A DNA stretch of 64,000 bases from Ascochyta rabiei (Eukaryota > Ascomycota > Dothideomycetes > Pleosporales > Didymellaceae): the NCBI RefSeq assembly GCF_004011695.2, contig NC_082407.1, positions 1,178,001-1,242,000 of the forward strand, written 5' to 3'. Below are positions 33,300 through 44,941 of this stretch, piece after piece; the stretch's first letter is position 1, and each line of letters begins with the position of its first letter. Position numbers and translations under genes: made by a program. The notes beneath the pieces are model-generated. The model was not told the DNA's origin. It worked only from the letters and a program-made list of their open reading frames with translations, and did no database searches.

Positions 33300-33942
33300 C
33301 GGACAGAGTGGAAAAAATCAAACCCAAAATCATAATTTCCAAAAGAAAACAAAATCTGTTAGAATACCACCTAAGCACTAATAAGTTGCTCTATCTATAG
33401 ATAACAGAAATACTTACCTTTCTTATAGATGGTAGTCAAGGCTTTTCTCTTTAAAATAAGCTAGAAATCAAAGAATTTAGATGGTAGATTAGTGTAAAAT
33501 GTTATGTTAAAATAGATAAGTTTTTAAAGCTTCTCTATTACAAACGTTCTATCCTTTTAGTTTTGTGCCTCTACTAAATTATACCAGATTTAAGTAAGCA
33601 GAGGCTTATTTAAAAGAGCTTTTTAAGACGAGCAATTTGGCATTTTTAGAATCTTAATGCAAGTAGGTCAACTTTTTAATGTTTTGTAGGTAAGCTAGTT
33701 TAGCATAGCTAAGAGCTGTTAAAGCCTCACGTTACTCTACTATCACTATTACCTGCCCTAATAACAGCACAGCTTATAGTAATTTTTTATAGCGCGATTG
33801 TACAACGTGAAACGCTCTTTAAAACAAGCGATAAACCGTAAGATTCTAATAGCAGGTGGTGGTGCTATACTATGTTGAAACAGTTGAGATTTTAAGATTT
33901 TTGATTTTTGATTTTGGGTTTGATTTTTTTCCACTCTGTCTC
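33300..33942. mobile_element. 643 bp MITE with about 35 bp inverted ends
   Basis: The left end (GACAGAGTGGAAAAAATCAA from 33302) and the complement of the right end (33905-33940) match over about 35 bp with one A-run length difference. TA flanks both sides (33298-33299, 33943-33944). The interior is AT-rich and reads as no transposase, so it is non-autonomous. Confidence 0.8.
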
Positions 33943-33964
33943 TAATAGTTGCCTCTTCACGATC

Positions 33965-34384
33965 TCCTAGAAGGTAGACAACAACAGATGTATCTGCGGC
34001 TACACACAAACAACACAACACATACTACTTAGCTGTAAAGAATACAGAAAAGTAAGGAAAACAATGCAGGACAGCTCACAAGGACAAAGGCTAACAATGC
34101 CCCTACATCTACACACAAACTATAGAATTACAGCTACTCTAGCTTTTATTTCAGAGACTACAGTAGGTACACGCAAGTAGTATCTACAACAAACAACAGA
34201 CACCTAATCTCCTCTGTTTACTTCTAAGAGCATAGGCTCTTACTATAGGACTGCGAACACATAATTACTATCCCTTTATATAAACACACTCCTTAAATTA
34301 CTAGAGTAGCTTAACTGCTCTCGTCTTATATAGTCTTAGACTCACACAGGACGTTAAACTAATCAATCAATCAATCAATCAATC
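33965..34384 (+). mobile_element. 5'-truncated Tad-like LINE copy
   Basis: About 420 bp homologous to the 3' end of the LINE at 61976-64000 (shared CTACTTAGCTNTAAAGAATAC and CTTAAATTACTAGAGTAGCTTAACTGCTC), ending in an (AATC)6 tail. The target duplication TTCACGATC is perfect (33956-33964 and 34385-34393). A short, tailed, truncated copy with intact duplication is the standard product of target-primed reverse transcription. It abuts the MITE at 33300-33942. Confidence 0.9.
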
Positions 34385-34393
34385 TTCACGATC

Positions 34394-35133
34394 CCCGTGC
34401 CAACGATCCTAATGTTACCTACCTGCTATAATCACCTCAACCGTGAGCCTTTGTCACAGTGCTTAGCGGAACCGGCTTCGGCCGTGTCGGCCGCGGCCTT
34501 CGAGCAGCCGTGTAGTTTCGGCAAATGGCTCAAGGAGTTGAATGTACTCCGTAATTGCCGCTCTCGCGTATATTATGTATAGTTGTAGTTGCGTGATAGG
34601 CAGCTACTTGGAGGTCTTCCGGCGTTGTAAAGGTGCTTCAGTACGACCTCCAACGGTCATGAGGATTCAGATCGTTCATATTCGTAAGGGATGAGTACTA
34701 GCAGAGCTGTGGTGGCCATGCTTGGCAAGATTTTGCACTAAGTCATCTAGAGCTGCATACAGCACTCTTCTCTTCAGCCATATCTACAAACCATCGCCTC
34801 CCGCGCAAGGGTCCGTCCGGAGCAGGCCGGCCGCCCTCCCTGCATGCGGTGGCAGATATCTAGGATTCGCTACAGCAGATTATTTTCTCAGAATTATAGC
34901 AATATTTGTTCTGTGCATAAGCTTTCCAGTAGCTGAAAGTCAAAGTACTCCTCATTTGCCTTAGCATACAGGGTGTCTCGCTACGGAGGGATGCACTGTA
35001 AACCATTGATGATTACAGTTTCACTGATTATTTAGAGGAACCACAATGTCAACGGCGAGGGATAATTAAAATCTGCCTCAAGCTGTAATTTTGGTTCTAG
35101 ATGGGTGTTGTATTATTCCAGCTTGTATTTAGT
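34394..35133. other. Intergenic, gene debris possible
   Basis: GC-balanced, with short ORFs 34397-34582 and 34722-34964 on the plus strand that match nothing I know. No repeat was seen. Confidence 0.35.
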
Positions 35134-35966
35134 CTAACAGGAATCAGAATAGTCGGAATCATACCAATCCAAGTTTTCCTCCTCCGTCGTCACATCGTCT
35201 TTTTGGGTGTCGGTCTGCTCGCTAGAATCGAGCTCGTGCCATCGGTCGAGGTTCACCCTCTGCTTTACCGATAACATGAGCCTGCTCTCGTACACTGCTC
35301 GTACGGCATTTCTCGTCTTCCATTTGAAGGTTCCAGGATGAGATACGACAAACAGGACGGCATTAAAGATAGTGTTCTTATGCTTGTCATTGCTCTGAAA
35401 TGTGTCTTGTAGAATGGAATAGACAAGCTTGAAACGCGGCGTCTTGAGCTTTCGATTTATCGCGATATTCATCGTAGCCTTGCCCAGCTTTCAAATCTTT
35501 AATGATTTCACTGAGCGTCCGCCATTTACAGACGTCGACGTGAAGAAAATCATATGTATCACAGAGGGTGCGGTAAAGAGTGATGTCGCTGGACATTGAT
35601 CGAAAACACTGGCGGTAGCCCGATTCAATCCCTTTGAGGGCGACATCGAAAAGAGGAATGGCTTCGTGGATGATCTCCGTCAACTGAGATGAGCTATCAC
35701 CGCTGTTGAGGACTGGGGATGCTAAGCGCGGGATCCGAGAGACGTCAGTCTCACATCGCACGTTTCCAATTGTGATTGGAGTCTTCACACGTGATGTAGT
35801 GCCTGTTTGAGCTGGCGTCTAACAAATTCATGTCAGATATGCTTCATACCAATGTGATTACTGACCTTGTACTGATCTCCCTTCTTTGTCATTAGCTTGT
35901 TGTCCTCGGTTCCCTGTTTTCCGCCCTGCCATTTTGCGTCTACACCTTCCGACGCAGCCTTCTTCT
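35134..35966 (-). pseudogene. Broken downstream half of the 35968-36901 gene, or a second gene fragment
   Basis: Directly after the TAG at 35968 the same frame stays open to a donor (GTCAGT, from 35865). A 47 nt intron (35865-35819; CTGAC branch, TTAG acceptor) leads in phase into an exon running to about 35480. That exon includes SSQLTEIIHEAIPLFDVALKGIESG and TLCDTYDFLHVDVCKWRTLSEII. There the frame shifts by one base into a last 112-codon stretch (RFKLVYSILQDTFQSNDKHK ... DWYDSDYSDSC) ending at 35134. Either one long gene carries a nonsense codon and a frameshift, or an upstream gene ends at 35968 and this is the wreck of another. No domain was recognised. Confidence 0.5.
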
Positions 35967-35967
35967 G

Positions 35968-36901
35968 CTAACCGGAGATCACCTCTAACTTCATTCCGCC
36001 ATTGTATTTGACAAATACAACCTGACTGGCACTAACTTTCACTAATTCAATGTAACCGACAGCAAGGTGTGGAGTCTGTGATATCCAAAGCTGAGCTGCT
36101 GTCTCGTTCATGTCCAAACTCTTACCAGCAGCTCGAGTCTTGACTTCCAGGATGGAAGAACAGTCTACCTCTTTTCCTTCTCTTTTAACTGCGATTGTGG
36201 ATGTATGTGTCGGTGCGGAAGCGGAGTCAGTGAGCTGCAATGTTTCCAGTAACTGCAGCAGGGGGACGGTCGTCTTTGCCTGCTTCTGGACCGCAACCCG
36301 CCCTAATGCATCATCAATGTACCCATCAGTTTCATGTCTGACCACGCATTGCAAGCCACCGAAACTAAAACTAGTGATTCTGTGATATCCAGAGGTTCCG
36401 GTCGCGCTTTTTGTGCACGCCTTCTTGAAGTTGCGACCGTGAACTCGGAAGCCCTGAATGACTGTAGTGGTCTCATCCTCCGTACGTGTAAACAGTGCCA
36501 TCTTGCCGTCGACAATTTCGACCTGCATCTGGAAGGATTCGCTTGAAGTTCCATCGAGGAAGCGGAGAAGTTTTTTAATATTGTTCCGGTCCGTTATCAC
36601 GTCGACACTTCCCATCTCGAAACCAGGATTCTGGGCAGAGAGTGCACTGAACAAAGGTTTGAGAGGCGCATCGGGGATTCGCGCCGCATTTTTATCAACG
36701 TATACTCGTCCGGAGTCGGGTTCCAGTTTTAGTGGTCCCGCGGGCGGTGACCAGAGAGATGGGAAGCCTTTGTTGGCCATTAGAATGAACTATTTGACAA
36801 GCGTCTCTCCTAAACAGCTTACCAGGCACTAAAATAGTAGGGACTTCGCTCTCAAGCCAGCTATAAGAGGCGAGGTACTCGGACTCGGGTGATTGTTGCA
36901 T
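35968..36901 (-). CDS. Conserved fungal protein (family often mislabelled 'geranylgeranyl pyrophosphate synthetase')
   Basis: Exons are 36901-36823 and 36767-35968, with a 55 nt intron (donor GTAAGC, branch TCTAATG, acceptor AAAG), giving 292 residues. The spliced N-terminus ASYSWLESEVPTILVPG-GFPSLWSPP and the following DKNAARIPDAPLKPLF, with VDVITDRNNIKKLLRFL, RVHGRNFKKACT, HRITSFSFGGLQCVVRHETDGYID and LEVKTRA, match a common Ascomycota family of unknown function. Databases often carry the above misleading name for it; there is no DDxxD prenyl-synthase motif here. The TAG at 35968 follows EVISG and precedes Gln-Lys-Lys codons, so it may be a CAG-to-TAG change. If so, the native protein continued into 35134-35966. 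Activity is unknown. Confidence 0.7.
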
Positions 36902-37499
36902 GAGCAGGATCCAAACGGTCACTTAAGTCGGAGCGAAATATTGTGGCGACAGCTTGAGAAATCATAATGGGGTTGGCCGGCCATAAAGGCCACGCCCTTG
37001 CAGCATTACTTGTGGGCGGTGGCTATTTCTACTGGCAACAGCCATAATAGCCGGCGAATGCCCTGCTGCGTGGCGCGGTCCACATGTTAACTGACTCTAA
37101 TCTCGTCAGTGCTACTAACCGTTCAAAGTACTCGGATGGACTGTCCAAAGTAGTGACATGAGCCGAACGCGTCTTAGTAACTGTTGGACTGTACAAACGC
37201 ATCTAACACATACCCTAGGCACTTGTTGTGGCTTTACGACTCTACATCGTTCAGACGTGATTAAACGCGGGCGTGCGATTAAGTGGTAAGTACGTAGTTT
37301 CAGGAAAGTAATCTCCTCTGCACAAAGTTTTACAAACTTCAGATTCTGCGTGCTCTGCTTGAAAGGAAGAATTGTAGACTGAGTACTTCGCAGAAGCCTT
37401 ACTGCATGCAGTACACACCTCTACTTAAACGTAAAGGTAGAAAGCGTAGCTAATTGCAGTAATAAATTGTGCAGTCTGTTCAGGTCGCAATTAGTCGAA
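36902..37499. other. Intergenic region, nothing recognised
   Basis: Contains the promoter side of the 36901 gene. No ORF or repeat stands out, apart from a GGCCGGCC-containing segment near 36975. Confidence 0.4.
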
Positions 37500-38130
37500 G
37501 TAATCACTGTCCTAATCGCGCAAAGCCAACCAAAAATATCGTGTAGGATCTAGACGTTAGAGCTTGTCTGTCTTACAACGGATGATGGTTTGTAAGACCT
37601 TATCAAGCGCTATTGCGTTGCGGATTTGTGCTACAATGTCCTCAACAGCTGGTAGGTTCCTAGTGGTAGGCTCCCGAGAGTCTATGTCCCGTTAGAGACG
37701 GGCTCCTAGTCAGATAACTCGTCCCCATCACTTGGCTCTCCTGCTAGGGTGGCTGATGACAACTCTGAGGAGTCGTTACCGCCTATCTCTTCGCTAAGGA
37801 TATACAAAGCACACGCCAGCTCCGGTAAAAGTATCTCATATAAGTCCATTATTATGTGCGCGAGCTTGACAGCTTGGCGTGTGTTGGTAATAGGGAGGAC
37901 GATTGCGGCTACGTTTGACGTGGGCTTCTTGAAATGATGGGATTTAGTAGTTGCTGCTGCTGCTAAAGGACGCGAGCGTTATCTATGTCAGTAGGAATAT
38001 CACCAGAACGGTGATTGAGACCGTCCGGTTTGGTGCCTTGTTCACCGAGTCTGTGCTTGATGATATTGTTAAATTTAGACAGGGACTCAGACTAGCGTTC
38101 GACGATATAGAGGTCGGATCAAGAGAGGAG
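37500..38130 (-). mobile_element. Ty3/gypsy fragment (RNase H end to integrase zinc region)
   Basis: The minus strand at about 38080-37935 reads KFNNIIKHRLGEQGTKPDGL, then SGDIPTDIDNARVLQQQQQL. The stretch from about 37690-37560 reads NLPAVEDIVAQIRNAIALDK. This is the linker between RNase H and the HHCC region in fungal gypsy Pol proteins. Frame changes and stops separate the pieces. No LTR was found, so it is an isolated fragment, different from the gypsy families at 44-62 kb. Confidence 0.65.
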
Positions 38131-38392
38131 CTCGCACATGGCACACTGCTTGGAGGCCTTGGAGACCTAGAAGCCAGTCCTTTCTAGAGTTGCCAAGGTT
38201 ATTTGCTTGGTAAATTATCCGTGCCTTTAGTTGCTGTCAGATTCCTGTGTCAGCCCAATAAAACAACATAGTGTGGCAAAATTGGGCAGCTCTTGCCGTA
38301 CGGATGCATGCATCTGCCTGCGCATTAAAACAAATTAACAAATAACACGTGTATGCCTTTGTGCCCAACCAAACTTCACAGCTTGCAGGGGT

Positions 38393-38731
38393 CTAGTGGC
38401 TGCTTGGAATTATCGCCTTGGAAAGGCTGAAGTAGCGCCCTATCAGCAATAGATTGCCAAAGCAGCCAATGGCCTGTCCCAATGTCTCGTATGCCTTCAG
38501 CACTGAGCATGCGTCCCCAGCCTTTAGCAAGGGTTTATGACTCTGTGGCACCTTGGGGTCGCCAATTTCCTCACGGTAACTACGGTTTATAATCCCTCCG
38601 GCTCCATAGAGGGTCGATGTGAGATACAAGGAAGACCGAACACTAGACGTCGAGGTTTGGACGAACTTATTGCGGCCTGATTCTGAAGACTTTACAGGGG
38701 TCCCCGCTGCTCCAAACGCAACCCAAGGCAT
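38393..38731 (-). CDS. Doubtful small ORF, 112 codons
   Basis: ATG 38731 to a stop at 38393, 112 residues, with a hydrophobic stretch near the C-terminus (LGQAIGCFGNLLLIGRYFSL). It begins 20 bp from the open start of the TPR relic on the other strand. No family is recognised and codon use is unremarkable, so it could be a chance ORF. Confidence 0.2.
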   Translation of the reverse strand: MPWVAFGAAGTPVKSSESGRNKFVQTSTSSVRSSLYLTSTLYGAGGIINRSYREEIGDPKVPQSHKPLLKAGDACSVLKAYETLGQAIGCFGNLLLIGRYFSLSKAIIPSSH

Positions 38732-38750
38732 AATATAGTCGACAGCCGAT

Positions 38751-41090
38751 GTGTCTGAACCTGGTCATGGTCCAGGTAGAAATTGCCAGGACAAGGCCGC
38801 CTTGCAACTCACGGAGCAGGGTTACCGATACAGTAAGAATTACGACAAGAGCCGTCTGGATGAGGATTTGCACAAGGCCGTCTCCTGTTGCGAACAGGCA
38901 ACGAGGCTGTCCTTGTCGGAGAATCCCCATTGGCCAAGGATTCTCGATTCTCTATCGCGCCGAATTTTTCAGCGTTACCAACGGTTCCACCAGCCAACTG
39001 ATCTTGAGGATGCCGTTAGCTGGAGTAGAAGCGCTCTACAAAGTACCGGACCTCAAGATCCTATGAGCGTCTATTAAAAGCGGGCTAAGCAGAGCTCTAA
39101 TGGAGACCTACAAGGCCAACTCTCGAAATATCAGCCACCTTGAAGAGGCCATCCAGCTTGCGAGAGAGGCCATTCGCGAGTGTCCCCATGACGAGACAAA
39201 TCATCTTGCGGGCCGCAAGATGACTCTAGCAGCCAACTTGAGCCTATTGTGCGAAGCCACCAAGGAGGAGAGGCACCTAGACGAAGCCATCCGATATAAC
39301 AACGAGGCCGTTAGGAGTACTAAAGAGGGGGACCCAATGAGGTCAGCAAGACTATGCACCCTCGGGAATACCATAGGAAAGAAGTACAACCGCACAAATG
39401 ACATCAAGGACCTTGAAGAATCGCTGGAGTACAATAGGGAGGCCAAACGTCTGATCCGCAACTCGACTGACCAGGCAAAACGGATCAATATCATCAACTC
39501 TTATAGCGTCCGTCTGTTGTGGCATTTCGAGCGATGCGGTGATAGGGAAAGCCTGGATGAATCCCTTGCACGGATGCAAGAGCTCGTCGATACGACGCCT
39601 CAAGACCATCCAATGTGGAACCAACTGACCAGCAACTTGTGCAATAGGTTGATTACGAGATACGAGGTGGGCAACGAGCAGAGAGATTTCCACGATGCGA
39701 TCGAGAGAGCTGAGGAGGCCATATCCCGGTGTTCGAGTATGCGCAACATTGTCGACAAGGCATTGACCTTGTACACCTTATGCCTGACCATCGGAGCCAG
39801 ATATCGGACAACGGGTGCCCTGACTGATCTTACAGCAGCTGTCGAGTACGCCAAGCAAGCTGTGAGGCTCATTCCCCCTGAGCACATCGAATACGCCTCT
39901 GTACTGCAGAGCAAGTCACTCACGCTGCTCATGTTGTATGAGCGCCATGAGAATCCATCCGATCTCGACGAGGCGATCCGTTCTGGCGAAGACTCTGCCA
40001 CCGTCGTCATCCATAGGGATCGCCAGGCCATGATATACACAAACCTGGGAACCTTGTACGGGCACCGGTGGATGCTCGGCGACAAGACGAACGACAAGGA
40101 CCTCGAAATGGCCATTACCTACTGCCGGAGGAGGCTGGGCCTCCAACTCCGCGAGCCAGGCGGCCTCGTAAATCTCGCCAACTGGCTACTGGCCACTCAG
40201 AAACGCGACGTCCTCGACGAGGCCATCGCGCTTGCCGAAGAAGCATTCGGCATGATGGTTGAGGTTCCTGACCATCCCGACCGGGCCAGGGTAGCGCACA
40301 CGCTGGCCAAGGCCTGGGAGTCGAGGTATCGGAGTCGTGGCCAGGAGAGCGATGGTGGCGCAGAGGATCGGAGGCGCGCCAAGGAGGTAATGGGGGCCGT
40401 GATGGCTCGGGCCACCAGCAAGTCCCCGCCTGCCGACCGGATCCAGTTGGTTCTCTCTCTTGCTTACCATCGTCTTGTCCGAGGGCGACTGGACGGGGGT
40501 GTACGAGGCCGCCGCCGCTGCCGTAGAGTTGCTGCCCCTACTCAGCCCCCGCTGCATCAAGCAGAGCGACCAGCAGCACGCGCTGCTACAATTCGCCGGA
40601 CTCGCCGGGCGGGCGGCCGCTGCCGCCCTCGAAGCCGACCGCGGCGCTCCCGAGGCGCTGAGGCTCCTCGAGTGTGGCCGGTGCGTCATCTCAGTACACC
40701 GTTTCTATGTTGGTCGCTTGCGCGGCACTCACGCCGACCTGGCCCAGAGGTTCGAGGACCTGAGAGACAGGCTCCCCGGATTTTCTCGCTCCGGTCGAAC
40801 CCGCCACGCTGCTGGTGGGGAAGTAACGGAGCGCCATCGTTGTCATCAACATCGCATTCCGATGCGACGTATTCATAGTTGGAGAGAGCAAGGCGGAACT
40901 CCTGCCCCTGTAGCAACTCTCTATTGCCCAAGTCCAGCAGAGGGGCCTGTTCGCCGCCAAGCTCGGCAGGCGGGGACCTGTCCCGCGAGACATAGGTACA
41001 TGAGGAGCTGTAACGGCCTAGGCCCATGTGCTGCACACCGCCTCGGCACTACTTCAGCCCAGGGGTCCACAAGACAATAAAGCTTTGCCA
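38751..41090 (+). pseudogene. TPR-CHAT protein gene, truncated and frameshifted
   Basis: The frame is open from 38751 without a true ATG, so the 5' end is missing. It reads tetratricopeptide-type repeats (LDEDLHKAVSCCEQATRL, TDLEDAVSWSRSAL). Near 39060 the frame shifts by one base and continues to about 40480 with many more repeats of the xDLDEAIxxxEEAV type (HLEEAIQLAREAI, HLDEAIRYNNEAV, DVLDEAIALAEEAF). A second shift moves into EGDWTGVYEAAAAAVELLPL and APEALRLLECGRCVIS, the linker that precedes CHAT (caspase-like) domains. Remains of the CHAT start (AIVVINIAFRCDVFIV) appear near 40835-40900, again out of frame and after a deletion. The catalytic His and Cys region is absent. TPR-CHAT proteins are expanded in fungi and thought to act in signalling or cell death; this copy is dead. 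Confidence 0.8.
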
Positions 41091-41315
41091 CGGACTAGGC
41101 CGGGCGGCAGATCGGCCAGCCATGAACTTAGTGTCGGCAAACCTGAAAACAAAGCTAAACTAGGTAAGGGAGGATCCCTGCGCTAAGGCGCGCCAGCACC
41201 TATCTGTAGGTCTGCTAAACTTAGCTAAGTAAAAAACAAACACAATAGACATTTTAAATCTATTACTAATCTATTTCTAATTTATTTTAATGCTATAACT
41301 ATATATACACAGCTA

Positions 41316-43179
41316 ACGTACCCCACGGACGAGCCGGTCACCAGACGAGTCGGTCACTTTTGCCAAGCCCCCACCAAACTCCACCCCATTATAACCTAAA
41401 ACAACCTAAATTAACACTGCAAACTGCAGTACAGTCTGTAATATTATTTAGAAACTACTTCTACCTCTTTCTTACACGTTCGTGCGTTATGTCTAGTCTC
41501 ACTGCACCGTCCACAGCGCCTTTAGGAAGGCTCACCCACTTCAGCGCGCACCTGCTTCTTTGCCTTCTTACCATTACAACGCGCCCTAAACTCTATTAGG
41601 GCTGTTAATCGCTGGCCCTCTTCAACTACTAGAGTACCTTCTTTCTTAACCTGCTTTCTTTTGTGTAATTTTTGTTGTGTGGCTGCCTTATTAGCAGCTC
41701 AAAGCTCAGCAATCTCCTGTTGCGCCAACACTAGCTTGTGCGCAATTATAGCTGCCCCCTTTAAGACCTTCTTAAACGCTTCAACTATAGAGGTAGGCGA
41801 GCTATCTATATACCTCTAAATCCTCGTCTTTACAAGCGTTAATTACAACCCTAGTTTAAGGGTGTTGCTTAGGGTTTGCGACTGCCAGAGCTCGTTGTTA
41901 ACGGGTAGTAGTAGTGATAGCGTGCGCAGCTTTACATTAAGGCTGCTTATAACCCATTGTAGGTCAAACAGGACTAGTCCAGCGCCTCAGAACCCTCCCT
42001 AGATATTCCTAGAAGTAATTGCAGCGTTGTAGGCGCGTATAAAGTATAGTAGGAACTCTATCTTTATAATATAGTTAATCTAGTTATATATAAGTATTTT
42101 AGCTTAGCGCCTATACGCCTTCTTTAAAGCAGCAAAATAAGCCACATTAAGAGGCTGTGTAAGGTGTAATAAGTAGGAAGGCAAGCAAAGAGTAATTATC
42201 TTACTATCCTTGCAGTACTGCTGGAATTTAAGAGAGTCGTGGCTCTTATAACCATTAATAATAAGCAAACAGTAGGTGCTAACAGTACGCTCCTTTGTAT
42301 GCCTGTCAAAGTGGCTTATCTAGTCCAGACCAAGCTTGTTGGTAGTCCAGCCGTTATCAGAGACTCCAATAACCCAGTCTTAAGGCAGATCCTCTTCTTT
42401 GTACCAGGCAGAGAGGTAGTGGTAGGCCTTAAAGATAAGGAAGGCAGGAATAGCCTATCCTTTGGCATTGATGCCTACTATAGCCGTAGCCCACTCCCAG
42501 TTGCCTGGTTGGACAGCCTTTGGCCGACCTTGTTGTTCTGAAGCTGTAACAACTGCTCCTAGGGAGATCTAGCCTATTATAAAGCCTGTCTTGTTAAAGT
42601 TATACGTGTCTTTATCCTAGATGCTATACTTAGCTTTAGTATTAGCTACCAGGCTAAACTAGCTCTATAGAACCTTAGGATCCTTACAGAGGGCTCTCTT
42701 GTAGTTGTACTTGCAATTAAACTTGACTATAAGCTCTAGGTGCCGCTTAACAAACGTACTAGGCCAGTTTGCGCTAACAGGACCTAGATTACGCTCAGCG
42801 CGCAAAGAATTGGCCATAGTAGCCACATCTAAGAGCTAAAAGGAAAACCCTCGCACGTCTAGCTCAAGAATATGTTTAACAATCACCTTCTTCTTATTGT
42901 TGTCTAGCTTCTGTAAGTTAGCTATAGAATTAGCGCGTAAAGGTTGTCCTGCGTGTCAGTTGCTTAGTGTTGTTTGAGAGACTCTGTAGATAGCTGCAGC
43001 GCGTCGCTGAGAGAGTGTTGCGTCTTGTTTAAGAGCCTGAAGCGCAAGCTGTATCTGAGCTTCTTTTAACGCGTCTGAATGGTGTTGTTAAGAAGGCATT
43101 AGTATGTGAAGGGTAGTTTGGTAGGGGCTTGGCAAAAGTGACCGACTCGTCCGGTGACCGGCTCGTCTGTGGGGTACGT
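41316..43179 (-). mobile_element. Fot1/pogo transposon with terminal inverted repeats
   Basis: Inverted ends of about 65 bp (ACGTACCCCACGGACGAGCC... and its near-exact complement) are flanked by TA (41314-41315, 43180-43181). The element is 1,864 bp, close to Fot1/Pot2-type elements. It carries one degenerate transposase frame on the minus strand and is inserted in AT-rich older repeat DNA. The outermost bases are shared with two MITEs in the window. Confidence 0.92.
41522..43099 (-). pseudogene. Degenerate pogo/Fot1 transposase
   Basis: ATG 43099 opens a frame readable to TAA 41522 through several stops. An N-terminal CENP-B-like HTH (AIYRVSQTTLSN) is followed by a second DNA-binding part (RAERNLGPVSANWPSTFVKR). 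The DDE core follows, where YNFNKTGF replaces the usual FDETGF, LLIINGYKSHDS replaces LIxDGHxSH, and LTQPLNVAYF replaces LQPLDVGCF. The C-terminus is basic and coiled (NKAATQQKLHKRKQVKKEG, KKAKKQVRAE). All three catalytic Asp positions read Asn, each a single G-to-A step. It is inactive. Confidence 0.88.
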
Positions 43180-43181
43180 TA

Positions 43182-44336
43182 CCTAATATAGCTACCCCTA
43201 ACAGCCCTTATACTGCTAACAGTGCCTCTACCCTTAATAGCTATATAAGATATAGGCTAAAATCTATTTATAACATATTTCTAATCTATTTTAGCCTACC
43301 TATTATACTTATCTTGTCTACACTATTATACTACTTAGAGCCCTACTGTTTAAAATTATTAACAGCTAGTTATTTTCCTATTTAGAGAGCGACGCTGCTG
43401 TTAGAAGGAGGCAGACAGCAGGCTATTCTTAGTAAGTTAAATGCATTAATAATACATTCTAAATAGGTTTTACAAAGAATATACTAGGTTTCTATTAGTA
43501 ATTGTAATGTGCTAAAGAACTACATCTTTAACACCTATAGCATAAAGCTTACTCTAATCCTAGCTAGCTGCCCTTATAACAAGAGTCTTTACTTAGTCTA
43601 GTATAAATCTATTTATAATCTATTATAATTGTTTTCTCCTAATCTTCTATAGATTTCTACAACACCCTTACAGTAGACTATAACAAGAATATCTATAACT
43701 AGGCCTATTAAGCTAGATATAAATTAGCAGCCTAAATTATAAAATCTATTAACGTATTAAATCTTTTTAACAGGTTATATAGCTATAGTAGCTACTACTG
43801 TCTCCATATCTATATAGCGCTTCCTAGTCACGCGTTACGTAACTAGGGCTTAAGAGGAGCAGATCTACATAGACGGCATAGCTAACATCCTTGCCACCTA
43901 TGCAGATTCTAACCCCTAAGCTACCTGCTGCGCTGCTAACTACTGTAGTATGTTATTAAACATCTAATCTAAATTTACTCCTAATGCATTAATAAAGCCT
44001 ATAACTGTAATAAGTAGGCTGCCTATAAGAGTAAGCGCTTTTTAGAGAAGATTACTTAAGCTATCCTAATATAGTTAAGATAAAAACATCTAAAATAGAT
44101 TAGAAATAGATATAGGTAGGTAAAAAAATGCAAATTAAGTTGCGTTCTATTCTATGAAGTTAAAATGTTTTCAACCCTTACAACATGTAATAGATAAACA
44201 TTATTAAGGTTTTTTCCCCTTTAAGACGCTACATAGTAATTCTTAGCTAAGTAACTTTAGTATAGCCTAGTGTTAAATAGGTTTTAGCTTAAAGTTGTAA
44301 GAATAAACCTATAATATGTTGTAAATTGTTGTGGGT
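43182..44336. other. AT-rich repeat relic, unidentified
   Basis: Contains TTTCTAATCTATTTTAG near 43280 and its inverted counterpart near 44090. This hints at a decayed inverted-end element into which the pogo element jumped (a related TATTACTAATCTATTTCTAA motif is at 41258). No protein could be read. Confidence 0.35.
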
Positions 44337-44941
44337 TTAGACCTTGTCTAAGCCTTAAGCGAGACAGGACACTGACGTGTCCTACAGACATATTAGAAGG
44401 ACATGCAACGTGTTACCTTCTTAAGAGATATAATACTATATTAACCCTTATTACATCCTATTCTAAGGCTAGTCTATAACATTTATAATTCTTCTTCTAG
44501 GAGAATAGCTAGCACGTACGCCTGTACTATGTTAGCTAGTTCCTAGAATAACCCCCTAGATAAATCTGTCCCCTTAACCCTCTAGAAATTTATAGCCTAA
44601 ATGTTGCAGTTTATAAGTAGCTTATAGAAGGTCTTAAATGCTACTAATAAGTGTATAGTAATACTTAAGCGTAATAACTCTAATATACACGTATTTGTTA
44701 AGTCCCTTAACAAGCAGCTAATACCTGTACTAGACCTGCGTCTATAGTACTACTATCCTCCTTAGAAGCAACACTGTAACCCTTAAGATCTACCCTAGTC
44801 CCTAACCTACCTTATAATTTGCTGTTTTCTGTATCTGCCCTAGGCCTACCTACCTCTAGGCAGACGTCCCTAGCCTATAGGAAGCCTCTTCCTATAGGCA
44901 AGGCTGTTACTAGGGACAAATCTTTATTTAAGGCGTAGTAG
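44337..44941 (+). mobile_element. Gypsy-B family fragment, 5' end
   Basis: The first 605 bp match the start of the element at 57353 (shared GGGCTCAGACCTTGTCTAAGCC-type start, the CCTACAGACATATTAGA block, and gag-like text). Identity ends abruptly at 44941, where another element (TGTTCCAG...) begins, so this copy was interrupted or truncated. Confidence 0.75.

Noticed and set aside
35968..36901. A true geranylgeranyl diphosphate synthase
   Set aside because: No DDxxD or related metal-binding motifs; the database name is misleading.
39600..40689. Long minus-strand ORFs opposite the TPR gene
   Set aside because: They mirror the codon pattern of the TPR repeats; the plus strand gives clear repeat motifs.
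42239..42541. 100-codon plus-strand ORF in the pogo element
   Set aside because: It is the shadow of the minus-strand transposase, which carries the recognisable motifs.
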